DNA of 64,000 nt from Bacteroidota bacterium. GTDB lineage: Bacteria > Bacteroidota > Ignavibacteria > Kapaibacteriales > UBA2268. This document shows positions 26,272-36,172 of the stretch, in pieces. The DNA lies in the NCBI GenBank assembly GCA_004322215.1, contig SCSM01000007.1:62001-126000 (forward strand), read 5' to 3'. The position numbers and the translations under genes are program-made. A model generated the notes under the pieces. That model was not told where the DNA came from and searched no databases. It saw only the letters and a program-made list of their open reading frames with translations. Position 1 is the first letter of the stretch; the number at the start of each line of letters is the position of its first letter.

Positions 26272-27621
26272 TCATGCTTCAGGTGTATTGACAATAGTAA
26301 AGAAATTAATCTCCCTGTATTGATTGCAGACCATTTCTGCAAATTTTTTAGAATAGAAAGAATCAATCATATAAGCCATGCCGCCTGATGTATAAATTTT
26401 CTCGGCATTCGGCAAAAGTTCCAGGATAGATTCTTCCTGCTCTGGCTTTTGCGGTACAATTAATACAAGATACTGAATCGTACCTTCATCGCCTTTCAGG
26501 TAATTTTCAATCATAGGCAGAAGTTCGGAACTAATCATTTCTTCTTCATAAGTAATTTTTTCATCTGCCTGTATCATTGTAGTAATCATATCCTTCAATT
26601 GAGCAACCTGTTCGAGAGGCGGTTCACGGTCTAAATATTTTTCAACTGTTTTTCTGAGCCGTATATAATTATCTTCGGTATCCTTATGCCTTTCTAGATT
26701 CATTTTATCGGGATTATATTCGATATTCCATTCTTTTGCAAATGCTTTTATTAATTCTGCTTCTTTAGGGTCGTATTCTTCATCAATCATTGCAATCTGG
26801 TGAAGAATACCTATGATTGCTTCAGCATTTGCAGGACGGAACCATTTTTTTAATAAATAGTCAGCTTCTTTACGTTCCAACCTTAGAGCTTGTTTAATCA
26901 AATTCCACAAGCCCAATCTCCTTTGTCCCTTAACAAAAATTCCAGTACCAATCATGAATAAAATAGAACCCTGGAATATATATATTGAAGTATCAGCCAG
27001 ACTTTTTTCATCTAATTGAACAAATGCATAATAAAATACCCAAAGTACGCAGTTTGCAATATATATAGATAACCCTACTAAAGATTGACTTTCCGCAACT
27101 TCCCGTTCGTGCTTACGTTTCCAAATTTTGTTGATTTGCAAGTAAATGAAAATCACTGAAATTAACAGTGAAATTTGCACAAAATAACTTATCACACTTT
27201 CATACCAAGGCCTAATCACCTCATAACTCAGTTGATTGCTTTCTTTGTTGATAATATAAATATTACCAAAATTTGATAAAGATAAATTAATCAGCCCGGT
27301 TTCGGCAGACAAATTAATGGCATCCTCCGGTACTTTTACAGCGATTGTACTATCGTTCCAGTTCAAATAGCCGTTATCGGGTACTTCAGTTCCGTCAAAA
27401 ACAACGACCTTACTCCCTCTTTTTGCACCGAAATTCTTACCATAAATTTCAATCGTATCGCCAATAGAAAATTCCAGTTTCGATAATTTAATTATTTTTA
27501 TTCCAAAATTCTTTTGGGATGATTCCTGTTGATTAAAATCTTCTTTGCAAGAAAATAAAATAAGAGTCAGAGAAATTATAATTAAGAATTTAAAATTAGA
27601 GATTTCGGTCATCATAAACAT
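26272..27621 (-). CDS. TIG-domain lipoprotein fused to membrane segments and a TerB-like cytoplasmic domain
   Basis: The 449-residue protein has a lipoprotein-type start (LILFSC), then an IPT/TIG beta domain (~residues 40-130: EFSIGDTIEIYGKNFGAKRGSKVVVFDG). Three hydrophobic segments follow (~147-165, ~181-203, ~212-228), with positive residues after the first. The C-terminal half has TerB-like helical motifs (AIIGILHQIAMIDEEYDPKEAELIKAFAKEW; MIQADEKITYEEE) carrying the acidic metal-binding residues of that family. The layout suggests an external TIG sensor linked to a cytoplasmic TerB domain. The exact family was not recognised. Confidence 0.68.
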   Translation of the reverse strand: MFMMTEISNFKFLIIISLTLILFSCKEDFNQQESSQKNFGIKIIKLSKLEFSIGDTIEIYGKNFGAKRGSKVVVFDGTEVPDNGYLNWNDSTIAVKVPEDAINLSAETGLINLSLSNFGNIYIINKESNQLSYEVIRPWYESVISYFVQISLLISVIFIYLQINKIWKRKHEREVAESQSLVGLSIYIANCVLWVFYYAFVQLDEKSLADTSIYIFQGSILFMIGTGIFVKGQRRLGLWNLIKQALRLERKEADYLLKKWFRPANAEAIIGILHQIAMIDEEYDPKEAELIKAFAKEWNIEYNPDKMNLERHKDTEDNYIRLRKTVEKYLDREPPLEQVAQLKDMITTMIQADEKITYEEEMISSELLPMIENYLKGDEGTIQYLVLIVPQKPEQEESILELLPNAEKIYTSGGMAYMIDSFYSKKFAEMVCNQYREINFFTIVNTPEA

Positions 27622-27795
27622 AAAACAATAAATTTAAATTAATTACTAACATTGTATTTTATATGTAACATACATAATACAATAATTTATAACGAAACTG
27701 CAAATTACTAAACAATTACAGAATTTGAAAATATTGCTTAATAAAATCAATATTATTATTAATTTGGCAATGATTGTTTAATTGAATAATATCAT

Positions 27796-29304
27796 TCACT
27801 TAATAAGTATTACGACTCTTCTGTTTTGAGAATTATCGGTAGAAATAGGTTCTTTTTCTCCTTTAGCTGAAATGAAAATGTGGTTTTTATTAAACCCTTT
27901 CCGAATCAAATAATCACGGACAATATTTGCTCTTTTTTTAGATAATTCAAAATTATAATGTTCAGTGCCGGAAGTATCCGTATGCCCTATAATTTCAATT
28001 TTCCCTGTATGTAATTTCTCTGGAATTAATTCATCTAATTTCTTTTTATTTCCATTATTAATATCAAAGGAATCATAATCAAAATAAATAGTAGGAATTT
28101 TATTTGAAATTACCTGTTTGTGAAAAATTAAATCATGTTTAATAATTTGAGATTTCTTGTTATTTTTTAAATCTAATTCATATTCAATTATACCACAATT
28201 TATAGCTTCGAATCTAATATTATAAAATATATTATCAGCCAGTACAATTGCATAATTCTTTAATTTTCCAATATTGATTTTTTGCTTTGGTTTATCATTC
28301 ACAAATATCAAGACTATATTATCAGAATCAACAGAATTTTCTAATGCTATTTTTCCTGTTAAAATTGTATATGGTTCCGGTTGAAATTCCCTGGGTAAGC
28401 ATATACTATACAGACCTTTTCTTTTGCTTACAGTATCATAAGAAACAATAATAGCCGAATCTCCGAGCGAATTCAGACAAATACCATGTTCACCAAATTT
28501 TGTATTAATTTTCTTTCCCAGGTTGACAGGTTTGCTCCATTTTTTCCAGCTATCATCCAAACGCCGCGTCATATATAAATCCTGCTCTCCTTCACCTTTA
28601 AGTCCATTTGATGAAAAATATAATGTTTTATTATCATAAGCAAGGAATGGAGCTTCATCATCAAATTTTGTATTAATATCCCTGCCTAAATTCTGAGGTG
28701 TGGAATACTCATCTTTCTTTTCATCGAGGAAAGAAACATAAAGGTCTAAGCCGCCAAAGCCGTCCTTTCTGCTGACAGCAATAATCAGTACATTCTCATC
28801 TGCAGACATAGTCGCATAAAAATTCAAAGAGTCATTGTAAAAATCTTTAATATTTAATGGAAGGGTTTTAGACCAATTTTCTCCATCAAATTCTGAAAAT
28901 GAAAAACCTTGTTTTTTATTTTTATAATCATCAGAATATATTCCATAAACAAGTCCTTTTCTTTCATCAGGAGAAATCCAAAACAACACATCGGATTCGG
29001 GTGTATTTAATTCAAGCAGGTTTTTGGGTTCAGTCCAGCTATTCGAAGATAATCTGTCAGAATACCAAATATCATCGAAATCTTTTACGCCATTTCTGTT
29101 TGCGGGATGAGATTTCCTGTCTAAGTACAACCTGTTCCCATCAGGAGTAAGAACCGGAACAAGAACCGGTTGATAGCCATTAATCTCATTCGGTAGTCTT
29201 TCCTTGCAGGTATTAACTGTATCTGTATCGGAAATTGAAAGTAAACCTGAATAACTAATCACAAAAAGAATTATAATAATATTTATCATTTTTATTTTTA
29301 TCAT
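27796..29304 (-). CDS. OmpA-family protein with PD40 (WD40-like) beta-propeller
   Basis: The 502-residue exported protein has a signal peptide (residues 1-22). A PD40/TolB-type propeller follows (~45-290), with repeats such as PVLTPDGNRLYLDRKSH, ATMSADENVLIIAVSRKDGFGGLDLYVSF and PFLAYDNKTLYFSSNGLKGEGEQDLYMTRR. The last ~100 residues form an OmpA peptidoglycan-binding domain (YFDYDSFDINNGNKKKLDEL ... GHTDTSGTEHYNFELSKKRAN ... RRVVILIK). It likely tethers the outer membrane to the cell wall. Its ATG overlaps the recX stop (ATGA), so the two are translationally coupled. Confidence 0.88.
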   Translation of the reverse strand: MIKIKMINIIIILFVISYSGLLSISDTDTVNTCKERLPNEINGYQPVLVPVLTPDGNRLYLDRKSHPANRNGVKDFDDIWYSDRLSSNSWTEPKNLLELNTPESDVLFWISPDERKGLVYGIYSDDYKNKKQGFSFSEFDGENWSKTLPLNIKDFYNDSLNFYATMSADENVLIIAVSRKDGFGGLDLYVSFLDEKKDEYSTPQNLGRDINTKFDDEAPFLAYDNKTLYFSSNGLKGEGEQDLYMTRRLDDSWKKWSKPVNLGKKINTKFGEHGICLNSLGDSAIIVSYDTVSKRKGLYSICLPREFQPEPYTILTGKIALENSVDSDNIVLIFVNDKPKQKINIGKLKNYAIVLADNIFYNIRFEAINCGIIEYELDLKNNKKSQIIKHDLIFHKQVISNKIPTIYFDYDSFDINNGNKKKLDELIPEKLHTGKIEIIGHTDTSGTEHYNFELSKKRANIVRDYLIRKGFNKNHIFISAKGEKEPISTDNSQNRRVVILIK

Positions 29305-29945
29305 TCATCAACACCGAATTTAATTTCTTTTAATACAATTCTGATAATATCCCAGTCAAATCCAGAAGCAAACAAAAATCTTATTAATGAATCCCTTTGC
29401 TTTTCTAATGGTTTATGACGGATAACCCTCAATTTTTTATTAACGGCTTTCATCGCGTATTCTAATGTATCATCCTTCGAAAAAAATTTCTCGACGGAAT
29501 CCTCCGCTAATGCTTTGTCAATTCCTTTCCTGAGCAATTCGGATATTAATTTTGATTTACCCACTGATTTTCTTTTTAAATAATCAGCGATGAATTGCTT
29601 TGAATATTTTTCATCATCAACAAGGTCAAATTTGGATAGGAACCCGATTGCAGAGTCAGACTCTACTTTTTCAAATCCCTTTTCTTTCAGACGCTGCCTG
29701 ATTTGCTTTTCAGTTCTGGGTTTGTATGAAACATAGTTGAAAGCAACCTGTTTAACATCGTAAATTCTTTGTTCTTTTTTTATTTCTGAAAATAAATCCG
29801 AAGAAATAATACTGTTATTTCCTAATTTATATTTCAGAACAATATCATAAGAACATTTAAAAGTATCATCATTACTAAAAATGATAATACAGTTTTGTCG
29901 GTTCTTTTTTGCTTTTACAGATATTATCCTGATTTCATCATCCAT
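29301..29945 (-). CDS. recX: Regulatory protein RecX
   Basis: The 214-residue helical protein has the three-helix repeats of RecX (YKPRTEKQIRQRLKEKGFEKVESDSAIGFLSKFDLVDDEKYSKQFIADYLKRKSVGKSKLISELLRKGI ...). RecX binds RecA filaments and usually restrains them. It sits 36 bp after recA on the same strand, the standard position. The C-terminal ATGA overlap with an OmpA-family gene is unusual for recX. Confidence 0.9.
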   Translation of the reverse strand: MDDEIRIISVKAKKNRQNCIIIFSNDDTFKCSYDIVLKYKLGNNSIISSDLFSEIKKEQRIYDVKQVAFNYVSYKPRTEKQIRQRLKEKGFEKVESDSAIGFLSKFDLVDDEKYSKQFIADYLKRKSVGKSKLISELLRKGIDKALAEDSVEKFFSKDDTLEYAMKAVNKKLRVIRHKPLEKQRDSLIRFLFASGFDWDIIRIVLKEIKFGVDE

Positions 29946-29981
29946 TTCAGAATCAGATTATTCAAATATTGAAAGTGAAAC

Positions 29982-31049
29982 TCATTCTTTTTCACTCAGC
30001 ACTTTTTCGATGGATTTATCAACCTGCATATTTAAGGCGGATTTTACCTGCGATTCGAGGTCTTCCAAGAGCTTCGGGTCCTCGCCAAGTACCTTTTTCA
30101 AACCCTCTCTACCCTGCATTCTTTCTCCCTTGAAGGTATACCATGAGCCACTTTTTGAGATTATACCGTATTCGGTGGCTGTGTCAATCATATCACCGAT
30201 TTTCGAGATACCTTCATTATATAAAATATCAAATTCGACTTCTTTAAATGGAGGTGCAATTTTATTCTTTACTATTTTAACTTTTACTCTGTTACCGATA
30301 ATTTCCTGGCCTTCTTTTATAATTTCTTTCCTTCTGATGTCAATTCTTACAGATGCATAAAACTTTAAAGCATTGCCACCTGTTGTTGTTTCCGGGTTAC
30401 CGTAAACAACACCGATTTTGCTTCTCAATTGGTTAGTGAACATCACACATGTATTCGATTTCCCGATAGCAGCATTCAGTTTTCTCATTGCCTGAGACAT
30501 TAATCTTGCCTGTGAACCCATCTGTGCATCGCCCATATCGCCTTCAATTTCGACCCTGGGGGTTAATGCAGCAACAGAATCAATGACAATCACATCAATT
30601 GCTCCACTTCTGACAAGTGTGTCGACGATTTCGAGTGCCTGTTCTCCAAATTCCGGCTGGGATAACAGAAGGTTATTTAAATCAATACCGACTCTTTTCG
30701 CATAGTTAACATCCAAAGCATGCTCAGTATCAATAAATGCTGCAATTCCTCCCTGCTTTTGTGCTTCGGCAATTACATGGAGACAGACAGTTGTTTTACC
30801 CGAAGATTCGGGACCGAAAATTTCGGTAATTCTTCCTCTCGGAACCCCGCCTATACCGATAGCCGCATCGAATGAGAAACAACCTGTTGGGATTGAACCA
30901 ACCTGGACGACATTTTTATCGCTAAGTCGCATAATTGATCCCTTGCCATGCTGTTTCTCAATTTGTTCCATCGCAAATTTAACGGCTTTGAGTTTTTCTT
31001 CGGGTACGGTGTGTTCCACCACAGATGTTTGTTCTGTCTTTGTTTTCAT
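29982..31049 (-). CDS. recA: Recombinase RecA
   Basis: The 355-residue ATPase drives homologous strand exchange and SOS induction. Walker A is GPESSGKT at 79-86, the DNA-binding loops contain [23 protein letters not shown] and [30 protein letters not shown], and [10 protein letters not shown] is Walker B. The N-terminal extension of ~20 residues is ordinary for the phylum. Its ATG overlaps the stop of the upstream glycosyltransferase (ATGA), which suggests a shared transcript. No LexA-box-like site was identified. Confidence 0.98.
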   Translation of the reverse strand: MKTKTEQTSVVEHTVPEEKLKAVKFAMEQIEKQHGKGSIMRLSDKNVVQVGSIPTGCFSFDAAIGIGGVPRGRITEIFGPESSGKTTVCLHVIAEAQKQGGIAAFIDTEHALDVNYAKRVGIDLNNLLLSQPEFGEQALEIVDTLVRSGAIDVIVIDSVAALTPRVEIEGDMGDAQMGSQARLMSQAMRKLNAAIGKSNTCVMFTNQLRSKIGVVYGNPETTTGGNALKFYASVRIDIRRKEIIKEGQEIIGNRVKVKIVKNKIAPPFKEVEFDILYNEGISKIGDMIDTATEYGIISKSGSWYTFKGERMQGREGLKKVLGEDPKLLEDLESQVKSALNMQVDKSIEKVLSEKE

Positions 31050-32059
31050 ATATTTTCTTTCTTCAATTTATTACTTGTAATTTTATTTTCAATTAATTCA
31101 CTTCTTAAATATTTGCCGAGAACTTCATTCCAAGTCAGGGCAAGAACTTTATACACTTTAATTTTAGATTTAATATATTGTTTTTCACGCTTAACAAAAA
31201 GCAAATTTATCAGTTTCCAAAATAAAATCATCGAATAATTATGCACAATTTCTAACCCTGCATAAATCCTTGTTCTTAGAGACGAAAAATGCTTGATACA
31301 ATATATGAATTTACTTGTTATAAATTGATGAACCTTTTTTTCATCAAAACCCATACGTGCAGAACTACCTCCCCTGATATGTGTTACAACAGCATCTGGT
31401 ATAAACTTGACTATATAACCCAAATCCCAAACTCTTTTGCAGAAATCAGCTTCTTCCGTATAGAAAAAATAGTCTTCATCGAATCCATTTAATTCATCAA
31501 ACACAACTTTTTTGATTGCCATTACAGCTCCGTCAATATACCCGGTTTTTATCGGCTTCATACCTGCATTTTTCTTTTTCCATTTTAATCGTTGCCAATT
31601 CTGCTGAATTGATGTAATAAGTAACAGATTTTTTAATCCAAGAATTATTCCCGGAAGCCGGCCATAGCAATACTCCCAGCTTTCATCGGGATACACCTGC
31701 TGCGGACCTGTTACTGCAGTTTCGGGATCATTTTTTAAATATGTAATTAGCTTTTCAATTGAATTTTCATGATAAATTACATCATTATTCGAAACTATAA
31801 TAAATTCAGCATCTTTATCCTTAGCTCCTGCATTGACTGCATAAGAATAACCCCGATTCGATTCATTCGATATAATATTGACAAGCGGGTAATTTTTTCT
31901 GACTTCGTTTAATGTTTCATCGGTAGAGGCATTGTCAACAAGTGTGATTCCAATATCCATGCCATTTGATGTATTGTAAACAGACCCAATACAATCGAGC
32001 GTCATTTTGCATGAGTTATATGATATAATTATTACTTCTATTTTATCTTTTACAGCCAA
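31046..32059 (-). CDS. Glycosyltransferase family 2 (rhamnosyltransferase-like)
   Basis: The frame begins with TTG at 32057-32059; no ATG lies near the conserved first strand ([22 protein letters not shown]). The 337-residue protein has GT-A features: [10 protein letters not shown], the SNNDVIYHE metal-site region, [43 protein letters not shown], and a C-terminal helix. This form is common in rhamnosyl- and other surface-polysaccharide transferases. It is the first gene of the recA operon. Confidence 0.85.
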   Translation of the reverse strand: MAVKDKIEVIIISYNSCKMTLDCIGSVYNTSNGMDIGITLVDNASTDETLNEVRKNYPLVNIISNESNRGYSYAVNAGAKDKDAEFIIVSNNDVIYHENSIEKLITYLKNDPETAVTGPQQVYPDESWEYCYGRLPGIILGLKNLLLITSIQQNWQRLKWKKKNAGMKPIKTGYIDGAVMAIKKVVFDELNGFDEDYFFYTEEADFCKRVWDLGYIVKFIPDAVVTHIRGGSSARMGFDEKKVHQFITSKFIYCIKHFSSLRTRIYAGLEIVHNYSMILFWKLINLLFVKREKQYIKSKIKVYKVLALTWNEVLGKYLRSELIENKITSNKLKKENI

Positions 32060-32215
32060 AACAAATTAAATTATCTGAAACATAAGATTTGAAGAAATTA
32101 ATTTATCTAAATTCAGTGACTATTTAAAGAAAAAATTAATTTAGAATTTGTCTTATCAATAAAAATCAATATTATTGTATTTCAAAATGTACAAACAATC
32201 AATTGTGAGGTTAAA

Positions 32216-33508
32216 ATGCAATCCTTAAGAAGAGATTTCTTTAAATATCTTGGTGTTTTCCTTACGGCTGCACCGTTTTTTTCTTTTTTTGATGCAAAAG
32301 CAAAGGAAACTGTGGAAGGTGCATATAGCAAATTCATGGGTGCAACACCTGAAGAATCCGCAACGGATGAGGACTTTTGGGCGTGGGTACAGCAATCATA
32401 CACGGTTAATCCAAATATAATCAATCTGAATAACGGTGGTGTCAGCCCTCAGCCCAAAGTTGTCCAGGATGCATTCGATACATTCAATCGTATGTGTAAC
32501 GAGGGACCATCTTATTATATGTGGAGGATTCTTGACCAAGGGAGGGAGATGTTAAGAAAACGGCTCTCTGATTTGGCAGGATGTTCAATCGAAGAAATTT
32601 CGATATGCAGAAACACTACCGAAGCACTGGATACTGTGATTTTCGGTTTGAATCTTCTAAAAGGTGATGAGATTGTACTGACAAAGCAGGATTACCCCAA
32701 TGTCATCAACGCATGGAAGCAAAGAGAAAAACGTGATGGTATAGTAATCAAATGGGTAAATCTTAATCTCCCGTTAGATAATGATGATGAAATCGTAAAA
32801 CAGTTCAAAAACGCATTTACCCCGAAAACAAAAGCTGTCAATATTACACATATGATTAACTGGAGCGGACAGATTCTCCCCGCAAGAAAAATTGCAGATG
32901 AGTCGCATAAGATGGGTATTGAGGCAATTGTTGATGCTGCACATACGTTTGCTCATATTGATTATAGAATTGACGATCTGAATTGCGATTATCTCGGAAC
33001 AAGCTTGCACAAATGGCTTTGCGCCCCATTCGGCACAGGAATGTTATATGTCAGGAAAAATAACATTAAAAATATCTGGCCACTATATCCAAACGATAAG
33101 CCAGAAAGTGAGGATATAAGAAAATTCGAATCATTAGGAACACGTTCCTTTCCAGCAGAACATGGTATCGGATATGCAATCAATTTTCATAATGCAATTA
33201 CTACAAAGAGAAAAGAAGAACGCTTGCGTTATCTTAAAAATTATTGGGCATCACAGGCAATTAAAATTGACAGGGTAAAACTTCAGACTTCACTCGAACC
33301 GAATTACTCCTGCGCATTGGCTATATTCTCGATTGATGGAATGAAACCGGGTGATATCGAAAGCACTTTATTGAATAAATACAAAATCCATACGACACCG
33401 ATTGACTGGGAAAATATAAAGGGGGTGCGTGTAACTCCGCATGTTTACACGTCAACCAAAGACCTCGATATTCTTGTCGAAGCAATTACGGAAATGTCAA
33501 AATCTTAA
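32216..33508 (+). CDS. Aminotransferase class V, Tat-exported
   Basis: The 430-residue PLP enzyme starts with a twin-arginine signal (SLRRDFFKYLGVFLTAAPFFSFF), so it is probably folded with its cofactor and then exported. The class V fold follows: NNGGVSPQPKVVQ, CRNTTEALDTVIFGL, VDAAHTFAHID (cofactor Asp) and the PLP lysine Lys266 in TSLHKWLCAPFGTGMLY. It is closest in style to isopenicillin-N-epimerase-like or cysteine-desulfurase-like members; the substrate is unknown. An exported RidA gene follows 15 bp later. Confidence 0.87.
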   Translation: MQSLRRDFFKYLGVFLTAAPFFSFFDAKAKETVEGAYSKFMGATPEESATDEDFWAWVQQSYTVNPNIINLNNGGVSPQPKVVQDAFDTFNRMCNEGPSYYMWRILDQGREMLRKRLSDLAGCSIEEISICRNTTEALDTVIFGLNLLKGDEIVLTKQDYPNVINAWKQREKRDGIVIKWVNLNLPLDNDDEIVKQFKNAFTPKTKAVNITHMINWSGQILPARKIADESHKMGIEAIVDAAHTFAHIDYRIDDLNCDYLGTSLHKWLCAPFGTGMLYVRKNNIKNIWPLYPNDKPESEDIRKFESLGTRSFPAEHGIGYAINFHNAITTKRKEERLRYLKNYWASQAIKIDRVKLQTSLEPNYSCALAIFSIDGMKPGDIESTLLNKYKIHTTPIDWENIKGVRVTPHVYTSTKDLDILVEAITEMSKS

Positions 33509-33523
33509 ATTAGTGAGGAAGAA

Positions 33524-33958
33524 ATGAAATATTTAATTTTTATATTATGCTTGATTTTAACAATCAACTTATCTGCAAAAGATAAAAAGGTTATATTGAC
33601 TGATAAGTCGCCAAAGCCAATCGGACCTTACAGCCAGGCAATCAAAGCAGGCAGTACTATTTATTTATCCGGGCAAATTGCACTCGATACTGCTACAGGA
33701 AAGATTGCCGAAGGAGGAGCTTCTAAAGAAGCAGAAATTATATTAAATAACATAAAATATATTCTTGAAGTTGCAAATTGTACATTTGAAAATATTGTTA
33801 AAACAACAATCTATTTAACCGACATCAAAGATTTTAATCCTGTGAATAAAGTATATGCGACATACTTCACAGCAGATTTCCCTGCACGCGAAACAATACA
33901 GGTAGCGGGATTACCAATGGGGGCGCATATAGAAATCTCGGTGATAGCAGTGAAGTAG
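33524..33958 (+). CDS. RidA (YjgF/YER057c/UK114) family enamine/imine deaminase, exported
   Basis: The 144-residue protein is a full RidA domain (PKPIGPYSQAIKAGSTIYLSGQIALD ... VVKTTIYLTDIKDFNPVNKVYATYF ... PARETIQVAGLPMGAHIEISVIAVK) preceded by a signal peptide (MKYLIFILCLILTINLSA). The substrate-binding Arg in PARET is present. RidA hydrolyses reactive enamines and imines made by PLP enzymes. The export signal and the position right after a Tat-exported PLP enzyme suggest both act in the periplasm. Confidence 0.92.
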   Translation: MKYLIFILCLILTINLSAKDKKVILTDKSPKPIGPYSQAIKAGSTIYLSGQIALDTATGKIAEGGASKEAEIILNNIKYILEVANCTFENIVKTTIYLTDIKDFNPVNKVYATYFTADFPARETIQVAGLPMGAHIEISVIAVK

Positions 33959-34390
33959 ATTACAATTTGAATGTCAGAATAAACTTCAATAATAGAATAT
34001 TAAAGAGGAAATACAAGCAAATAAAATTTTTGCATAAAAGTAAAAAAATCTTTAAGTTTAAAATAATGTAATATCATATAAATAAATAAAGGACAAATTA
34101 AATTTCCGAAATACTATTCTTGATAAAACACAATAAATATAAATTCTGCATCATTATTAAATTATTTTTAATAAGCAGTGCTATAAATAAATTTAAAAAT
34201 TATAAAATATTTAAAGATTACCGGACGAAATATAATATCAAATTATCATTCTAATAATTCATCCGGATTAATATAAATTATATTGAAGAAACGGATTTCT
34301 CACCGGAGTAATTCTTTCAGTTTCTATTATTTAAATGCAATTAATTGTATCAGTTATACATATTATTTCATTCAAAAAAAATAATAAAAT
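33959..34390. other. 432-bp AT-rich gap without a recognisable gene
   Basis: No ORF with coding character was found. The stretch is very AT-rich, with scattered poly-A and poly-T tracts, and probably holds the end of the RidA transcript and the promoter of the PEGA lipoprotein. Nothing more specific was seen. Confidence 0.5.
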
Positions 34391-34402
34391 TTGGAGGTTT
34401 TT

Positions 34403-34873
34403 ATGTTTAAAAAAATATCTTGTTTATTAATTGTAGTTTTTCTCCTGTTAACATCATGTGCATCAATTATTAATGGTAGCCGGGACGATGTAAAAATTAT
34501 TTCTGAACCATCTGAGGCAAGCATTAAAGTTGATGGAAGAGATGTAGGAAAAACACCTTCTTCATTGAAATTACAAAGAGGAAAAGCGCATTATTTTGAA
34601 ATATCAAAATCCGGATATGAGACTTATAAAATAACGACGGGAAAATCGTTATCCGGCTGGTTTTGGGGAAATATTCTTTGTGGCGGTCTTATTGGAATTA
34701 TAGTAGATTTAGCGACCGGAAACGCTTATGACATCGACCCAGACAGAATAAATGTTATTCTGGTAAAAGGTGTCGGAATGAATGAGCGTAATTATTTCGA
34801 TAATTTCGGAGGAATAAATATCTTCGATGAGGATGGCAATTCGATTGCTTCTGTCAACATTACCTGGGAATAA
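34403..34873 (+). CDS. PEGA-domain lipoprotein
   Basis: The ATG at 34403 follows GGAGG at the right distance and starts a lipoprotein signal (LLLTSC, Cys about residue 19); a TTG at 34391 would add four residues. A PEGA domain occupies ~residues 30-75 (VKIISEPSEASIKVDGRDVGKTPSSLKLQRGKAHYFEISKSGYE). A short hydrophobic Gly-rich segment follows (FWGNILCGGLIGIIVDLATGNAYDI), and the tail is acidic. Similar lipoproteins are common in Bacteroidota, but their role is unknown. Confidence 0.78.
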   Translation: MFKKISCLLIVVFLLLTSCASIINGSRDDVKIISEPSEASIKVDGRDVGKTPSSLKLQRGKAHYFEISKSGYETYKITTGKSLSGWFWGNILCGGLIGIIVDLATGNAYDIDPDRINVILVKGVGMNERNYFDNFGGINIFDEDGNSIASVNITWE

Positions 34874-34900
34874 CTGATAGGGACAAAGGGAGATTAAAAC

Positions 34901-36097
34901 GTGTTAAAAATATTTATTTTTTTTTTAGTTGTGGCGAATGTTTTCTCACAGAGTTATTTTAGTGATGTATCAAAAATTTACTTTAATTCTTATCATGAAT
35001 TAATCTCCCCTGTCAAATCGCCTATCGGTCATTGTCAATTCGAACCCTCATGTTCGGAGTATTCAAGAGAAGCAATTAATGAATATGGCTTTTTTGCCGG
35101 TATCACGATGACCGGAGACAGATTAATCAGGTGCAGTGGAGGAAAAGCCGACCCCAGCTTTTATCCTGTATCAAATAACAAATTATTAGACCCTGCTTCA
35201 AAAAATTATATTATTGGCGATGGCAATCTTTGGGCATTAGGTTTATCTCAATCAACAAACCCACAGAATGATATTATAATAAAATCCGATTCTGTTCTCG
35301 GATATTCAAAATTTTTGTTCAGTAAAAAAGAATTTTTATTGTCAATCTCAGAATTGTATAAACAGCAATATAATTGCAATGATTCTGAATTCTGTAAATA
35401 TTTGGATGTTTTAATTGCTGTAAATTATACTTGTCTAAATAATTTCAACAAAGCGATGAATTCTTATGATTATGAAAATACTTTTAAGAATAAAAATAAA
35501 AACTGGAATACCTTTTTTATTACATATCTAATAAATGATTTCCAGGATGCAAACTTATGGAATATTGAATACTGTAAAAGAAATCTACCGGTAAGTATTG
35601 AAGAAAAGAGAATCATAAAAAAGTTAATGTTATATTCAATGATTAAAGATAATAATTTTGAAGAGCCGATTGACCTGGCAGATGAAGTATTCAACTATAA
35701 AACAGCAAAAGATTCCATCGAATTAATAAAAAAAATGATTATGGATTGCAGCGATTATAGGACCAAGTCTCCTTTTATGGCAGGTTTGCTCAGTACTGTT
35801 CTCCCCGGAACCGGGTATATGTATTGTGGATATTACAAAGAAGGTATTTCATCGCTAATTGTAAACGGATTATTTGGCTTAGGAATTTATTCTCTTTTCA
35901 GGAATAACAATACTCCTTCAGGGATTCTCCTTTCGGCAATTGCTTTTCCTTTCTATCTGGGGAATATAGTAGGTTCAGCAAATTGCGCCGAATCAATAAA
36001 TGATAAGAACAAAGAATTAAATTTATTGAAAATCAGGAAGTCATTCGAAATAAATTATTTATTTTCAGTTGAAAATTTATTATCCTTTTGGGATTAA
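34901..36097 (+). CDS. Exported YidD-like domain fused to a C-terminal membrane domain
   Basis: A GTG start with AAAGGGAGATT upstream gives 398 residues with a signal peptide (1-16). Residues ~25-75 are a YidD domain (YHELISPVKSPIGHCQFEPSCSEYSREAINEYGFFAGITMTGDRLIRC), with the three conserved cysteines. YidD normally is a small cytoplasmic-face factor that helps YidC insert proteins; here it carries a signal peptide. The middle ~200 residues are helical and unassigned. The C-terminus (SPFMAGLLSTVLPGTGYMYCGYYKEGISSLIVNGLFGL) is a DUF5683/TM2-like hairpin with two or three membrane segments. Confidence 0.75.
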   Translation: MLKIFIFFLVVANVFSQSYFSDVSKIYFNSYHELISPVKSPIGHCQFEPSCSEYSREAINEYGFFAGITMTGDRLIRCSGGKADPSFYPVSNNKLLDPASKNYIIGDGNLWALGLSQSTNPQNDIIIKSDSVLGYSKFLFSKKEFLLSISELYKQQYNCNDSEFCKYLDVLIAVNYTCLNNFNKAMNSYDYENTFKNKNKNWNTFFITYLINDFQDANLWNIEYCKRNLPVSIEEKRIIKKLMLYSMIKDNNFEEPIDLADEVFNYKTAKDSIELIKKMIMDCSDYRTKSPFMAGLLSTVLPGTGYMYCGYYKEGISSLIVNGLFGLGIYSLFRNNNTPSGILLSAIAFPFYLGNIVGSANCAESINDKNKELNLLKIRKSFEINYLFSVENLLSFWD

Positions 36098-36103
36098 TAC
36101 CAG

Positions 36104-36134
36104 ATAAAAAAACAGGGGTAATCAATTCACCCCC
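36104..36134 (-). terminator. Terminator of the malic enzyme gene
   Basis: On the minus strand GGGGT and ACCCC form a stem around a nine-base loop, followed by TGTTTTTTT. It lies between two convergent genes. Confidence 0.65.
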
Positions 36135-36172
36135 ATTTCAATAAAATATAATTCAACATCCAGTATTCTATT

